From Clostridium_AB sp036639235 (GTDB lineage Bacteria > Bacillota > Clostridia > Clostridiales > Caloramatoraceae): DNA of 64,000 nucleotides. The translations under genes were made by a program, and so were the position numbers. This document shows positions 43,381 through 52,813 of the stretch, one piece after another (the first letter of the stretch is position 1; every line of letters begins with the position of its first letter). Where the stretch lies: assembly GCF_036639235.1 (NCBI RefSeq), contig NZ_JAVWJB010000005.1, forward strand, positions 1-64,000, read 5' to 3'. The notes under the pieces are model-generated. The model had not been told where the DNA came from. It searched no databases and saw nothing but the letters and a program-made list of their open reading frames with translations.

Positions 43381-43749
43381 TTAGATATTATATATTCTCT
43401 CTAGCTCGTCAATATGGTGACTTATAACCATGTTTATAGTATCTTGCATTTCTCCATGTTCAGTGGAAAAAGGTAGCTTAATAACCCAAATCGGATTATA
43501 GAAACCATCTACCTCTTCAATTTCAAAATCGTGGTCTTCATAGAATTTAAAATCATATTCTTCAAATATCATCTCATACTCTTCATCGCTAACCTCTTCC
43601 TTATCAATTGTTAAGAATAGATTTAGCACATTGTCCTCAACAAAAACCTTGAAAACAAGCTCTAGTCCCTTATCTAGCTTATAACTTGCAACCTCTCTTG
43701 CGAGTATTCCTTCTTCTTTTTCCATTATTACTATACTTGACGTGTCCAT
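43381..43749 (-). CDS. Conserved hypothetical acidic protein (possibly DUF6762)
   Basis: A 122-residue strongly acidic soluble protein with long runs of Glu and Asp (KEEVSDEEYEMIFEEYDF). It resembles small clostridial proteins of unknown function, possibly DUF6762; I am not certain of the family. It lies downstream of glyS on the same strand (24-nt gap) with GGGGGA before the ATG, so the T-box may control both genes. The function is unknown. Confidence 0.75.
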   Translation of the reverse strand: MDTSSIVIMEKEEGILAREVASYKLDKGLELVFKVFVEDNVLNLFLTIDKEEVSDEEYEMIFEEYDFKFYEDHDFEIEEVDGFYNPIWVIKLPFSTEHGEMQDTINMVISHHIDELERIYNI

Positions 43750-43773
43750 TATATAATCCCCCAGCTCCTTTTA

Positions 43774-45162
43774 TTAAAATTCAAGTTTAGATTCAATATA
43801 TGCACAAACCTCATCTATTGGTATTCTAACTTGCTCCATAGTATCTCTCTCTCTTATTGTAACACATTTGTCTTCCTTTGAGTCAAAATCATAAGTTATA
43901 CAGAATGGTGTTCCAATTTCATCTTGTCTTCTATATCTTTTTCCTATACTTCCAGCTTCGTCAAACTCAACATTAAACTTCTTAGAAAGCATAGTAAATA
44001 CCTCATCAGCCTCTTCACTTAGCTTCTTTGATAGTGGAAGTATTGCAGCCTTAATAGGTGCTAGTGCAGGATGAAGCTTAAGAACCACTCTAGTGTCTCC
44101 CTCAGAAACTTCTTCCTCTTCATATGCATCTACTAAGAATGCTAGTGCTAATCTATCTGCACCAACTGATGGTTCAATGCAATATGGAACAATTTTTTCG
44201 TTAGTTTGTTGGTCCATATAAACCATATCTTCGCCTGAATGTTCCATATGCTTTTTAAGGTCGTAATCAGTTCTATCAGCAACTCCCCAAAGCTCACCCC
44301 ATCCAAATGGGAACTTATACTCTATATCAACTGTAGCATTACTGTAATGGGCAAGTTCTTCCTTATCATGCTCACGAAGTCTCATATTCTCTTCCTTCAT
44401 TGAAAGGTTAAGAAGGAAGTCTTTACAGTAATTCTTCCAGTATTCATACCACTGAAGATCCTCTTCTGGTCTACAGAAGAACTCAAGTTCCATTTGTTCA
44501 AACTCTCTAGTTCTAAAAATAAAGTTACCAGGAGTTATTTCGTTTCTAAATGACTTACCAATTTGACCAATACCAAATGGTAACTTCTTTCTACTTGAAC
44601 GTTGAACGCTTTTAAAGTTAACAAATATACCCTGTGCAGTTTCTGGTCTTAGGTAAACCTCTGCCTTAGCATCCTCTGTTACACCTTGGAATGTTTTAAA
44701 CATAAGGTTAAATTGTCTAATATCTGTATAGTTGTGTTTTCCACACTCTGGGCATACAACGTTGTTATCATTAATATATGTGGCCATTTCCTCTTTTGAC
44801 CATCCATCTACACCAACAACCTCATCACCCTTAGCTGCAGCGAAGTCTTCAATAACCTTGTCTGCTCTAAATCTTGACTTACATTCCTTACAGTCCATTA
44901 GTGGGTCACTAAATCCACCAACATGTCCTGATGCTACCCATACCTGTGGGTTCATTAGAATAGCGCAGTCAAGTCCTACGTTGTATCTGCTTTCTTGGAT
45001 AAATTTTTTCCACCAAGCCTTCTTAACATTATTCTTAAATTCTATTCCTAGTGGACCATAATCCCATGTATTCGCAAGGCCTCCGTAAATCTCTGACCCT
45101 GGGAAAATATATCCTCTACCTTTACATAGGGATACTATTTTGTCCATTGTAACATTTGACAT
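43774..45162 (-). CDS. glyS: Glycyl-tRNA synthetase (homodimeric type)
   Basis: Charges tRNA-Gly; class II synthetase of the single-chain alpha2 type, 462 residues. IVSLCKGRGYIFPGSEIYGG (about residues 8-27), a zinc-binding insertion with CKECKSRF and CPECGKHNY, motif 2 FRNEITPGNFIFRTREFEQM and motif 3 VGADRLALAFLVD are visible. The C-terminal anticodon-binding domain begins near residue 360. AGGAGG precedes the ATG at 45162; an upstream in-frame extension runs through the T-box leader and is not coding. Confidence 0.97.
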   Translation of the reverse strand: MSNVTMDKIVSLCKGRGYIFPGSEIYGGLANTWDYGPLGIEFKNNVKKAWWKKFIQESRYNVGLDCAILMNPQVWVASGHVGGFSDPLMDCKECKSRFRADKVIEDFAAAKGDEVVGVDGWSKEEMATYINDNNVVCPECGKHNYTDIRQFNLMFKTFQGVTEDAKAEVYLRPETAQGIFVNFKSVQRSSRKKLPFGIGQIGKSFRNEITPGNFIFRTREFEQMELEFFCRPEEDLQWYEYWKNYCKDFLLNLSMKEENMRLREHDKEELAHYSNATVDIEYKFPFGWGELWGVADRTDYDLKKHMEHSGEDMVYMDQQTNEKIVPYCIEPSVGADRLALAFLVDAYEEEEVSEGDTRVVLKLHPALAPIKAAILPLSKKLSEEADEVFTMLSKKFNVEFDEAGSIGKRYRRQDEIGTPFCITYDFDSKEDKCVTIRERDTMEQVRIPIDEVCAYIESKLEF

Positions 45163-45196
45163 ATATAAACCTCCTAAATAAATATTTAAACAACAA

Positions 45197-45400
45197 AAAA
45201 ACCCTTCGTCCCACCTAAGGGACGAAAGGTTAAACTTCCGCGGTTCCACCCTCATTGATTCTATAAAGAATCCACTTAATGAGTGCACTCAAGGACGCCT
45301 TCACAATGCTCTAATACCAGTATTCCACCCTCACCAGCTCTCTAAACTTAGTTTACACCACTACTAATTCCTCTCAAAGCGCTTATTAAATTCTATAGAT
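45197..45400 (-). promoter_or_regulatory. T-box riboswitch leader with glycine specifier
   Basis: On the minus strand: AGAGAGCTGGTGAGGGTGG in stem I, specifier loop GTGAAGGCGTCC with GGC (45299-45297, a glycine codon), T-box GAGGGTGGAACCGCGG (about 45253-45238) and a terminator hairpin AACC-TTCGTCCC/GGGACGAAGGGTT (45231-45200) with a long T-run. TGGA fits the U73 of tRNA-Gly. It precedes glyS. The 5' boundary is approximate. Confidence 0.94.
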
Positions 45401-45431
45401 ATAATATCAAATATAAACTATTTGTCAATAA

Positions 45432-45752
45432 CTATGAACCACATGAACATGACCCACAGCTCTTTTGAACTGGGTTAATTGTCTTAATAACGAATCCTTC
45501 ATTTTCACCTTCGTTAAAATCAATATCAAGTCCATCTGAATATTGTGGAATGTATTCTGTATCTGTTATAAATGAAATTCCCTCTACTACTGTTATATCG
45601 TCGCTTTCCTTAGCATCATCAAATGCTAATCCAAATACAGCTCCACTACAACCTGCTTTTGCTACATATATTCTAAGTGTAGGCACCTCATCATTTGCCT
45701 TAACTACTTCGTTAATCTTCTCTATTGCTAGCTTTGATAGTCTTATTTCCAT
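45432..45752 (-). CDS. HesB/IscA-like iron-sulfur protein
   Basis: A 106-residue A-type carrier-like protein that may hold iron or [Fe-S] intermediates. The fold's three cysteines are GCSGAVFGLAF (residue about 34) and a C-terminal Cys-rich tail KSCGSCSCGS (C-G-x-C-x-C, last 10 residues), which is longer than the usual CGCG pair. The HesB-like family often accompanies redox genes. GGGAGG precedes the ATG. No isc operon is adjacent; nifS is 14 kb away. Confidence 0.88.
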   Translation of the reverse strand: MEIRLSKLAIEKINEVVKANDEVPTLRIYVAKAGCSGAVFGLAFDDAKESDDITVVEGISFITDTEYIPQYSDGLDIDFNEGENEGFVIKTINPVQKSCGSCSCGS

Positions 45753-45877
45753 TACAAGACCTCCCTTATATTATTATTATTTATAGTATATCTTTTTACT
45801 CTGATTTATTCAATCAACTATTTGATTTTTTTCTAAGTTTTGCTATACTTATTAAAAAAACAAAAGGTGGTATAAAA

Positions 45878-46144
45878 TTGCTAAGACTTTGGGGAAAGCT
45901 TATAAAAGATAATAAATTAATTTCTCAAGTAGAATATACCTATGAATATGATGATATAGAATATCAAGATCAGTTAAAGCTTTGCATTACTGAAATATGT
46001 AGAGAATTCGATATACAAAAGCCCTATTGGCTTAATTCTAATCTACGCGAGTATAATAAATACAAGAAAACATCATTTAGACAGGATAATTTTATTGAGG
46101 AAGTAGAATTTGATATATTTGAAATTGAAGTGCTAGACGAGTAA
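45878..46144 (+). CDS. Small conserved hypothetical protein
   Basis: An 88-residue acidic soluble protein (LRLWGKLIKDNKLISQVEYT...EIEVLDE). No family recognised; the shape is typical of clostridial hypotheticals of this length. The longer frame upstream is not coding: AAAGGTGG stands before TTG at 45878, giving a clean start. The stop codon lies in the loop of the terminator hairpin at 46123-46160. Confidence 0.65.
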   Translation: MLRLWGKLIKDNKLISQVEYTYEYDDIEYQDQLKLCITEICREFDIQKPYWLNSNLREYNKYKKTSFRQDNFIEEVEFDIFEIEVLDE

Positions 46145-46160
46145 GTCTAGCACTTCAATT
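46123..46160. terminator. Long bidirectional terminator containing a stop codon in its loop
   Basis: AATTGAAGTGCTAGAC pairs perfectly over 16 bp with GTCTAGCACTTCAATT around GAGTAA. The left arm encodes the last residues of the small plus-strand gene, and the TAA of the loop is its stop. It is followed by TTTTTAT. It also lies just beyond the ppsR stop on the minus strand. Confidence 0.88.
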
Positions 46161-46166
46161 TTTATA

Positions 46167-46979
46167 TTAATATTTTACATCCTCATGATACCCTATATAT
46201 TCTAATATTTGTGATGCAGTTTCTTCAATAGCCTTACGGGTAACATCAAACACCTTACATCTAATTCTTCTCATAATCTTTTCTGAATACTCAAGTTCTG
46301 CAAGTATTCTTTCCGCATTTGCATACTCTATTTGATGAAGACTTGTTCCCATTCTAGTTAATCTATTGCGTCTTATAGCCATAAGTTCCCTTGGGTCAAT
46401 AGTCAATCCAATAATTTTCTTTCTACTGATTTCAAATAAAGTCTCAGGAACCGGAGTTTCTGGTACAAGTGGCACATTAGCTACCTTTATACCCTTATTT
46501 GCTATATATATTGAAAGAGGTGTTTTAGATGTTCTAGACACTCCTATAATAACTATATCAGCATTAAGTAGTCCCCTTTCACTTTTCCCGTCATCAAAGC
46601 TTAAAGCAAATTCCATTGCCTCTATTTTCTTAAAATAATCATCATCAAGCTTTCTAACAGCACCTGGTTTGTATATTGGAGTTTCATCTGATATTTCAGA
46701 TACAGCATTAATACAAGGACCTAGTACATTAATAATTTCTATATTATTCTCAACTGCTATTTTTACTAGAAACTCACGTGTTTCTTCTACTACTATAGTG
46801 GATAAAATTAAACAATTAGATTTGTCTACTATTGAGTTTATAAAGTTAATAGCGTCCGCCTTACTATTAATATATGACACTCTTTTGATTTTTACTTCCT
46901 TTTCGAACTGGGATGCAGTTGCCTTTGCAACCTGTTCTGCGGTTTCACCTATTGAATCAGAAACAGCATAAATAATCAA
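46167..46979 (-). CDS. PPDK regulatory protein / kinase-phosphorylase (DUF299)
   Basis: Bifunctional regulator of pyruvate, phosphate dikinase: ADP-dependent phosphorylation and phosphate-dependent dephosphorylation of a threonine in PPDK. It has 270 residues. The P-loop-like GVSRTSKTPLSIYIANKG (about residues 148-165) and NVPLVPETPVP are signatures, and the N-terminus AVSDSIGETAEQVAKA is typical. The start is TTG with AGGTGG upstream. PPDK itself is not in this window. Confidence 0.93.
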   Translation of the reverse strand: MIIYAVSDSIGETAEQVAKATASQFEKEVKIKRVSYINSKADAINFINSIVDKSNCLILSTIVVEETREFLVKIAVENNIEIINVLGPCINAVSEISDETPIYKPGAVRKLDDDYFKKIEAMEFALSFDDGKSERGLLNADIVIIGVSRTSKTPLSIYIANKGIKVANVPLVPETPVPETLFEISRKKIIGLTIDPRELMAIRRNRLTRMGTSLHQIEYANAERILAELEYSEKIMRRIRCKVFDVTRKAIEETASQILEYIGYHEDVKY

Positions 46980-47094
46980 ACAACCACCTACTTATATTTT
47001 TTATTTATATTTTAACATAATATAGGTCAAATTAACTATATTAGTGTTTATTATAATCTAACATATGTTATAATTCTCACGTGGAGGTAATGAT

Positions 47095-47988
47095 ATGAAA
47101 CTAAAAGGAATACTAATCGCAGCACTTTCATCTATTATTTTTGGTAGCTCTGGCCTTATTCAAAGACCTTTATACCTTGAGAATGTTAACCCATTAAATG
47201 TATTAACATGTGCCTATTTTGTAGGTAGCATTACCTTATTTATTTATATACTAGCTAAAAAGGGTAAGGCATCTCTTGCACTTCCTAAAAAGAGCATATT
47301 AAGCCTTATAGTCCACTCTATATTTGGTACTATGGCTGTTACTATTTCATATGCTTTTTCTGTTAAGTATTTAGATGTCTCAATATCTACAATGCTACTT
47401 TATACATATCCAGTACTTATATCAATTTATTCAATTGTTGTGCTTAAGGAATATGTATCTAAAATTAAAATTTTATCTATTGTAGGTACACTATTTGGTT
47501 CAATGCTAGTTCTTAATATATTTAGTGGTTCTAAAGCAATTTCCACTATAGGACTTATAATTGGTATATTCTCAGCATTTGCATATGCATTTTTAAGTAT
47601 ATATGGAGACAAAATGCTTAAGTTTAATATAGAGCCTATAGTAATTGTTTTTTATAATAATGTTATAACCCTATGTGGCCTTTTAATCATTAATAATCAA
47701 ATTTTCTCAAATATTAATGATTTAACACCTAAGGTTGTAATTAGTGCAGCACTACTTTCAATACTGTGTCAAATCATTCCTATGTCACTACTTTATATAG
47801 CAATTGGCATGATCGGACCTGTACTTACTTCAATTGTAACAACAGTTGAAATACCTGCTGCTGCAATACTTTCATTTCTTGTTCTTAATGAACAGCTAAG
47901 CCTCGTGCAGTGGACAGGAATTATAATTGTTTTACTATGCCTAATTCTCCTTAAGATGGAGAAACCAAAAATAATAAAAGAAAGCTAA
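47095..47988 (+). CDS. EamA/DMT family transporter
   Basis: A 297-residue membrane protein with ten predicted segments as two EamA repeats (each about 140 residues). The first has LIQRPLYLENVNPLNVLTCA and the repeat end SILVVLKEYVS-like; the second ends EIPAAAILSFLVLNEQLSLVQW. The drug/metabolite transporter superfamily exports metabolites or drugs; the substrate is unknown. GGAGGT precedes the ATG. It is monocistronic with a terminator. Confidence 0.9.
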   Translation: MKLKGILIAALSSIIFGSSGLIQRPLYLENVNPLNVLTCAYFVGSITLFIYILAKKGKASLALPKKSILSLIVHSIFGTMAVTISYAFSVKYLDVSISTMLLYTYPVLISIYSIVVLKEYVSKIKILSIVGTLFGSMLVLNIFSGSKAISTIGLIIGIFSAFAYAFLSIYGDKMLKFNIEPIVIVFYNNVITLCGLLIINNQIFSNINDLTPKVVISAALLSILCQIIPMSLLYIAIGMIGPVLTSIVTTVEIPAAAILSFLVLNEQLSLVQWTGIIIVLLCLILLKMEKPKIIKES

Positions 47989-47992
47989 ACCT

Positions 47993-48019
47993 AAGGGTGC
48001 TGACAATGTCAGCACCCTT
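47993..48019. terminator. Terminator between EamA and MATE genes
   Basis: AAGGGTGCTGAC pairs with GTCAGCACCCTT around AAT; convergent genes on either side. Confidence 0.85.
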
Positions 48020-48034
48020 TAATAATAAATAGGA

Positions 48035-49366
48035 TTATACCCAGTGTTTTGTTTTCTTCTTAAATAAATATGTTATAACTATTCCTTCAAATATCCACTG
48101 AATTGCAGTTACTATCCAAACAGTAACCACATCAAGTTCTAGAACGAATATTACTACATACATTAAAGGAAGCCTTATTAGCCAGTTTGATACAAGTGCA
48201 ATATAAAATGGTGTTTTAGTATCTCCTGAACCCTTTAATGCCCCAGCTAGTACCATTGCTACTCCTATAAATGGCTGTTCAAGTGCCGCAAACATTAAGC
48301 ACCTTGTTCCAAACTCAATAGTCTTAGGATCACTTATAAATATGCTCATAAGTTCCCTTGGGATAAGTATAAATATTAATGCACATATCATCATAATTCC
48401 AGTTCCAAATATTGTTGACTGAATTGCATATTCTCTTGCTGTTTTAAAATCCTTAGCCCCTATTCTTTGACCAACCATTGCAGTTGCTGCAACAGCAAAT
48501 CCCCATCCAGGCATAAATGATATTGACTCAATAGTTACAACTATCTGGTTAGCTGCGTATGCAACGCTTCCTAAATGTATAATAAAAGAAAGTGTTATTA
48601 ACTTACTAATACTAAAAGCCGCTTCTTGAAGACCTGCTGGTATAGAAAGCCTTACTAGCTTTTTAATTTTGCTTATATCTAAATTCTTAACTATTGATAA
48701 CATAATATTAAGCTCTGAACTTTTATAGAAATAACATAGAACTGTAAATCCTACCACGTAGGATATAGATGTTGCAATGGCAGATCCTATAATCCCCATT
48801 TCAGGGAATGAAAACTTACCAAATATTAATGAATAATCAAGAAAAATATTTAAAACAACTATAATTCCTGATACCTTTAATGGAGTTATAGTGTTCCCAC
48901 TTCCACGAAGCCCTGCATTAAGCATAGATGTTAACATATTAAAAATAAGTCCAATAGATGCTATTTTCATATACTGAGAACCAACATTTAGCACCTGATC
49001 CTTTGCGCCTACAACTGATAATATACTTTCTGAAAAGCTTCCAAGAATAATACATAAAATCAAAGCAGCAATAGACCCTATAAACAGTCCATGAGATAAA
49101 AATTCACTTGCCTTCTTACTACTTCCTTCCCCTATACTTTGAGCTACAAGTGTTGTTATCCCAACCCCTATACCAAATGCAATAAATATATTAGCTACTG
49201 TATATAAGACTTCAGATGCAAGTCCTACAGCACTAACTCCTACATTTCCATCATATCTTCCTACAAAGGCTGTATCCGCTACCCATACCATCATATATAG
49301 AAACATTTCAAGTGCTGCTGGGCAGGCAACCTTTAACACTTCCCTTGACCTTTGAAATCTACTCAT
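48035..49366 (-). CDS. MATE family efflux transporter
   Basis: A 443-residue membrane protein with 12 predicted segments in two MatE halves. Typical marks are CPAALEMFLYMMVWVADTAFVG (residues about 15-36, in two parts), GLASEVLYTVANIFIAFGIG and the second-half VAATAMVGQRIGAKD. Such antiporters expel drugs or metabolites driven by Na+ or H+. A GGGGGG site precedes the ATG at 49366. The EamA gene ends 29 nt upstream, across a terminator hairpin, so readthrough is possible. Confidence 0.93.
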   Translation of the reverse strand: MSRFQRSREVLKVACPAALEMFLYMMVWVADTAFVGRYDGNVGVSAVGLASEVLYTVANIFIAFGIGVGITTLVAQSIGEGSSKKASEFLSHGLFIGSIAALILCIILGSFSESILSVVGAKDQVLNVGSQYMKIASIGLIFNMLTSMLNAGLRGSGNTITPLKVSGIIVVLNIFLDYSLIFGKFSFPEMGIIGSAIATSISYVVGFTVLCYFYKSSELNIMLSIVKNLDISKIKKLVRLSIPAGLQEAAFSISKLITLSFIIHLGSVAYAANQIVVTIESISFMPGWGFAVAATAMVGQRIGAKDFKTAREYAIQSTIFGTGIMMICALIFILIPRELMSIFISDPKTIEFGTRCLMFAALEQPFIGVAMVLAGALKGSGDTKTPFYIALVSNWLIRLPLMYVVIFVLELDVVTVWIVTAIQWIFEGIVITYLFKKKTKHWV

Positions 49367-49384
49367 TTAATCCCCCCTATAGAT

Positions 49385-49412
49385 GAAAGGAAGCATTAAA
49401 CTGCTTCCTTTC
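49385..49412 (-). terminator. Hairpin over the end of the second EamA gene
   Basis: GAAAGGAAGCA pairs with TGCTTCCTTTC around TTAAAC. The TAA stop of the EamA gene (49396-49398 on the minus strand) is in the loop. There is no long T-run, so termination may be partial and the MATE gene could be reached by readthrough. Confidence 0.6.
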
Positions 49413-50301
49413 CTTTATTCTTTGGTTTAAATAACTTTTTTATAAATTCAAGCCGAGTCTCTGCTGTTAATATTGCAAAGAATATTGCAAAGCATCCAAC
49501 TATCATCTTAAATGTAAACTCTTCACCAAGTATTAAACATGATAATGTACTTCCAAATACAGATTCTAAACAAAGTATTATAGCTGTATGCTCTGGTGAA
49601 GTATACTTTTGTGCAACATTTTGTATTGCAAAGCAAATAAGTGTACTAAATATTGCAAGATATATTATTCCCACTGTACTCTTTGTTGTAAATGTAGGAA
49701 ATGGTTCAAATATAAGTGATGATGCTAGTGACATTATAGTTACTGTACCAAATTGAACTATAGTAAGTGCTAATGGATCATGCTTCTCTGCAAAGAACCC
49801 AACTGCTGTAATTTGTGATGCAAAGAATACTGCACAAGCAAGTGTTAATGCATCTCCAAAATTTATGGAAAGGTTTTCATTAAGGCTTAAAAATCCTATT
49901 CCAACTACTGCAATTACTGCAGCTAAAATATTATACTTATCAGGTCTTTTGCTCTTAACTATCCAATATAAAAATGGAACCATAACAACATTAGTACCTG
50001 TTAAAAATGCCTGTTTACCTGCTGTTGTATACTGTAGACCAATAGTTTGTAATATAAATCCACCATATAGGAAAATTCCTATAATTACCCCTGCCTTAAG
50101 TGTTTTCTTGTCTATTAGCTTGTACTTTTTATGGAATATAAGTGATATCCCAACAAATGCGATTAAGAATCTTATAAAGTTTATGTAGTTTGGAGTTATA
50201 GAATCTAATGCATACTCTGTTGCTATAAATCCCCCACCCCATAAAAATGCTACAAACAATAAAGACATATCTGCTACTAATGGTTTGTTATCTAACTTCA
50301 T
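49396..50301 (-). CDS. EamA/DMT family transporter (second copy)
   Basis: A 301-residue, ten-segment DMT protein, a paralogue of the gene at 47095. The first repeat has MSLLFVAFLWGGGFIATEYAL and NYINFIRFLIAF, and the second ends with the conserved SPEHTAIILCLESVFGSTLS and LILGEEFTFKMIVGC. The C-terminus is basic. The substrate is unknown. GGAGGT precedes the ATG at 50301. It lies just before the MATE gene on the same strand. Confidence 0.92.
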   Translation of the reverse strand: MKLDNKPLVADMSLLFVAFLWGGGFIATEYALDSITPNYINFIRFLIAFVGISLIFHKKYKLIDKKTLKAGVIIGIFLYGGFILQTIGLQYTTAGKQAFLTGTNVVMVPFLYWIVKSKRPDKYNILAAVIAVVGIGFLSLNENLSINFGDALTLACAVFFASQITAVGFFAEKHDPLALTIVQFGTVTIMSLASSLIFEPFPTFTTKSTVGIIYLAIFSTLICFAIQNVAQKYTSPEHTAIILCLESVFGSTLSCLILGEEFTFKMIVGCFAIFFAILTAETRLEFIKKLFKPKNKGKEAV

Positions 50302-50394
50302 ATGATACCTCCGTGTATTGCTACGTATAAAATTTTCTCTAATTCAACATTATATGATAATTTCTCCTTCATAACAATATAAAGGACAAATAAA

Positions 50395-50416
50395 AAAAGA
50401 GGCATATGCCTCTTTT
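50395..50416 (-). terminator. Terminator after ddl
   Basis: AAAAGAGGCATATGCCTCTTTT is a 22-bp perfect palindrome with T-rich flanks on the minus strand, about 37 nt beyond the ddl stop. Confidence 0.8.
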
Positions 50417-50452
50417 AATTCTTTACTATACCATATGTTATAAATAATTCGA

Positions 50453-51358
50453 TTATCCTCTTAATTTAAGTGAAGACTCTATAAATACTTCTAAAAGATC
50501 ACTATAACTCATTCCTATATGAGCAGCACTTTTAGGAAATAAGCTATTGCTTGTCATTCCTGGAAGAGTATTTACCTCTAAAACAAACAACTCTGAATTA
50601 CTTATTATTATGTCAACTCTAGCATATACATTACACTTAAGTGCCTTAAATGTATCTACAACCATTTTATCTATTCTCTTTTGCATATCTTCTTCAAACT
50701 CTACAACAAACTCTCTTGCTCCACCATCTGTGTACTTAGATGTAAAGTCAAAGAATTCCCCCTCTGGCTCTATTGCAACAATAGGTAGCATTTTACCTTC
50801 AATTACTGGACAGCTTATTTCATATCCCTTAACGTACTTTTCTATCATAACTTCAGTGTCATATTTTAAGGCCTCTTTAACTGCTGATTCTACATCCTTT
50901 TCTTCCTTAATAAGAACAGTTGCAAAACTTGACCCTCCTGAGTTTGGTTTAACAAACACAGGATATCCTATTTTATTAATAACCTCATAATTAATTTCCT
51001 CAACTGATGAAACCATAGTCCAATCTGCTGTATTAATATCTTCAAATCTTAAAACCTTCTTAGTCATATCCTTATCCATACATAAAGCACTTGAAAGTAC
51101 CCCACATCCTGAGTAAGGTATTTGAAGAGTTTCAAGTACTCCTTGAACAACTCCATCCTCACCGAACTTACCGTGAAGTGCAAGAAAAGCAAAATCTATT
51201 CCCTTAACTTTTTCTAATATATCATCTACTGTATCAAGAACTATTGGTACAACATTATATTTTTCATTATTTAAATGCTGACAAACTTCCTTACCTGATC
51301 TTAAAGATATTTCTCTTTCTGATGAAATACCTCCCATAATCACTCCAACTTTTAACAT
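50453..51358 (-). CDS. ddl: D-alanine-D-alanine ligase
   Basis: ATP-dependent joining of two D-alanines for peptidoglycan precursor synthesis. It has 301 residues, the short bacterial form. GGISSEREISLRSGKEV (residues about 9-25), ALHGKFGEDGVVQG, the ATP-grasp KPNSGGSSFATVLI (about residues 141-154) and the metal-binding end LFVLEVNTLPGMTSNSLFP are visible. GGAGGG before the ATG overlaps the end of the regulator gene; the spacing of 3 nt implies coupling with the MocR gene. Confidence 0.96.
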   Translation of the reverse strand: MLKVGVIMGGISSEREISLRSGKEVCQHLNNEKYNVVPIVLDTVDDILEKVKGIDFAFLALHGKFGEDGVVQGVLETLQIPYSGCGVLSSALCMDKDMTKKVLRFEDINTADWTMVSSVEEINYEVINKIGYPVFVKPNSGGSSFATVLIKEEKDVESAVKEALKYDTEVMIEKYVKGYEISCPVIEGKMLPIVAIEPEGEFFDFTSKYTDGGAREFVVEFEEDMQKRIDKMVVDTFKALKCNVYARVDIIISNSELFVLEVNTLPGMTSNSLFPKSAAHIGMSYSDLLEVFIESSLKLRG

Positions 51359-51361
51359 ATA

Positions 51362-52801
51362 CTATCCCTCCAAGAATTCTACATACTTTCCAATTATCTT
51401 AAATCCCTTTTCTATTTCCTCATAAGAAGTTCTAGAAAATCCTATTCTAAAGCTTTTATCCTCTGTATCCTTTACAGAAAAAATATCTCCAGGTGTAAAC
51501 ACAACCCCATCATTATAACATAGCTCTAGAAGCTTTCTAGCATTTGCTTTTTCAAGCTTAATATATATATGAAGTCCACCCTGACCATAAATACTTTTAC
51601 ATGGAATATATTTATTTGCACATTCAAGGGCAAACTCATATTTATCCTTATATATTTTTCTAATACGCTTTAGATACTTTTCAAAGTATCCATTTGAAAG
51701 ATATTCATATAATATACCCTGATCTAGAAATGAAGTGTGGATATTTCTACTTCTCTTAAGACTTTCCATTGTAGAAATAAGATCACGATCAGCAAGTATC
51801 CACCCAATTCTCATACCTGGGTATAGTATCTTCGAAAAGCTCCCAATATATATTACACTATTTCCTTCTCCGCATAAAGATACCATAGGGGTAACGTGTG
51901 AACCTGAATATCTAAGCTCCTCATTAAATCCATCTTCAATTAAAGGAATATTATAACTTGATAAAATATTATAAACCTCAATTCTCTTTTCAGGAGGCAT
52001 TACTATTCCTGTAGGATTATGGTAAGACGGAACCATATATGCTATCTTTACATCATTATTTTCTAGGGAATCTTTAAGTAAACTACAATCTATACCATCT
52101 TCATTAAGGTCTACACTTAATATATTAAGACCATGAAGCTTCATGATTTTAAGTGCTGTATTATGAGTTGGATTCTCACATAGTATTGTATCTCCTTCGT
52201 TAGTTAGAGTAGAAATAGCTATGTCAAACCCTTCAGTAAATCCATTAGTAATTAGAATATCCTTCCCCTGTGTATTTACTCCCTTTTTTTCCATATACTC
52301 AAGTAGATAGTTAATTAACTTATCATATCCCTTTGCATATCCATAATTTAAAAGCTTAGTGCCTTCCTCAGAAATCCTATATAAAAAAGCCCTTTTAAGT
52401 TCATCAATATCAAATAATTCATTATCCGGTGATATGCTTTTAAATGATATCATTCCCTTTTTCCATTTAGGCTCAGTTTTTATAATATCAAGGTCCTCTG
52501 AAAGCATTGCAGCCTTTGAAATTATGATATTATAATCTATTTTTTTAGCATTAGTATCTGAAATTTTTATTTCTGACACAAATGCACCTCTATTTTTCTT
52601 AGTGTATATAAACCCCTCATCTTCTAGATATTCATAGGCCATCATCGTTGTATTTCTACTAACCTTAAGCATAGTGCTAAGTTCCCTTGTGGATGGAAGC
52701 TTACTATCTGGTTTAATAAAACCTTTAAGTATTAAAGACTTAATATGATATCCAAGCTGAAGATAAATAGGTGTATTTCCAGTAAATTTAATATTAAACA
52801 T
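51362..52801 (-). CDS. MocR/GabR-type PLP-binding transcriptional regulator
   Basis: A 479-residue regulator. The N-terminal GntR winged helix (about residues 1-75) has PIYLQLGYHIKSLILKG, STRELSTMLKVSRNTTMMAY and GAFVSEI. The aminotransferase-I-like domain (about residues 100-475) has NPTHNTALK, PSYHNPTGIVMP and the PLP lysine in GSFSKILYPGMRIGW. ddl starts 3 nt downstream; MocR proteins of the DdlR kind control ddl in Bacillales, so that role is likely here by context. A GAGGTG site precedes the ATG. Confidence 0.92.
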   Translation of the reverse strand: MFNIKFTGNTPIYLQLGYHIKSLILKGFIKPDSKLPSTRELSTMLKVSRNTTMMAYEYLEDEGFIYTKKNRGAFVSEIKISDTNAKKIDYNIIISKAAMLSEDLDIIKTEPKWKKGMISFKSISPDNELFDIDELKRAFLYRISEEGTKLLNYGYAKGYDKLINYLLEYMEKKGVNTQGKDILITNGFTEGFDIAISTLTNEGDTILCENPTHNTALKIMKLHGLNILSVDLNEDGIDCSLLKDSLENNDVKIAYMVPSYHNPTGIVMPPEKRIEVYNILSSYNIPLIEDGFNEELRYSGSHVTPMVSLCGEGNSVIYIGSFSKILYPGMRIGWILADRDLISTMESLKRSRNIHTSFLDQGILYEYLSNGYFEKYLKRIRKIYKDKYEFALECANKYIPCKSIYGQGGLHIYIKLEKANARKLLELCYNDGVVFTPGDIFSVKDTEDKSFRIGFSRTSYEEIEKGFKIIGKYVEFLEG

Positions 52802-52813
52802 ATACTACACCTC

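Noticed and set aside
45163..45288. N-terminal extension of glyS.
   Set aside because: It would translate the T-box antiterminator and terminator; the AGGAGG-ATG at 45162 is the true start.
45725..45877. Hydrophobic N-terminal extension of the small gene at 45878.
   Set aside because: It covers the promoter region of the HesB-like gene and has no start signal; AAAGGTGG-TTG at 45878 fits.
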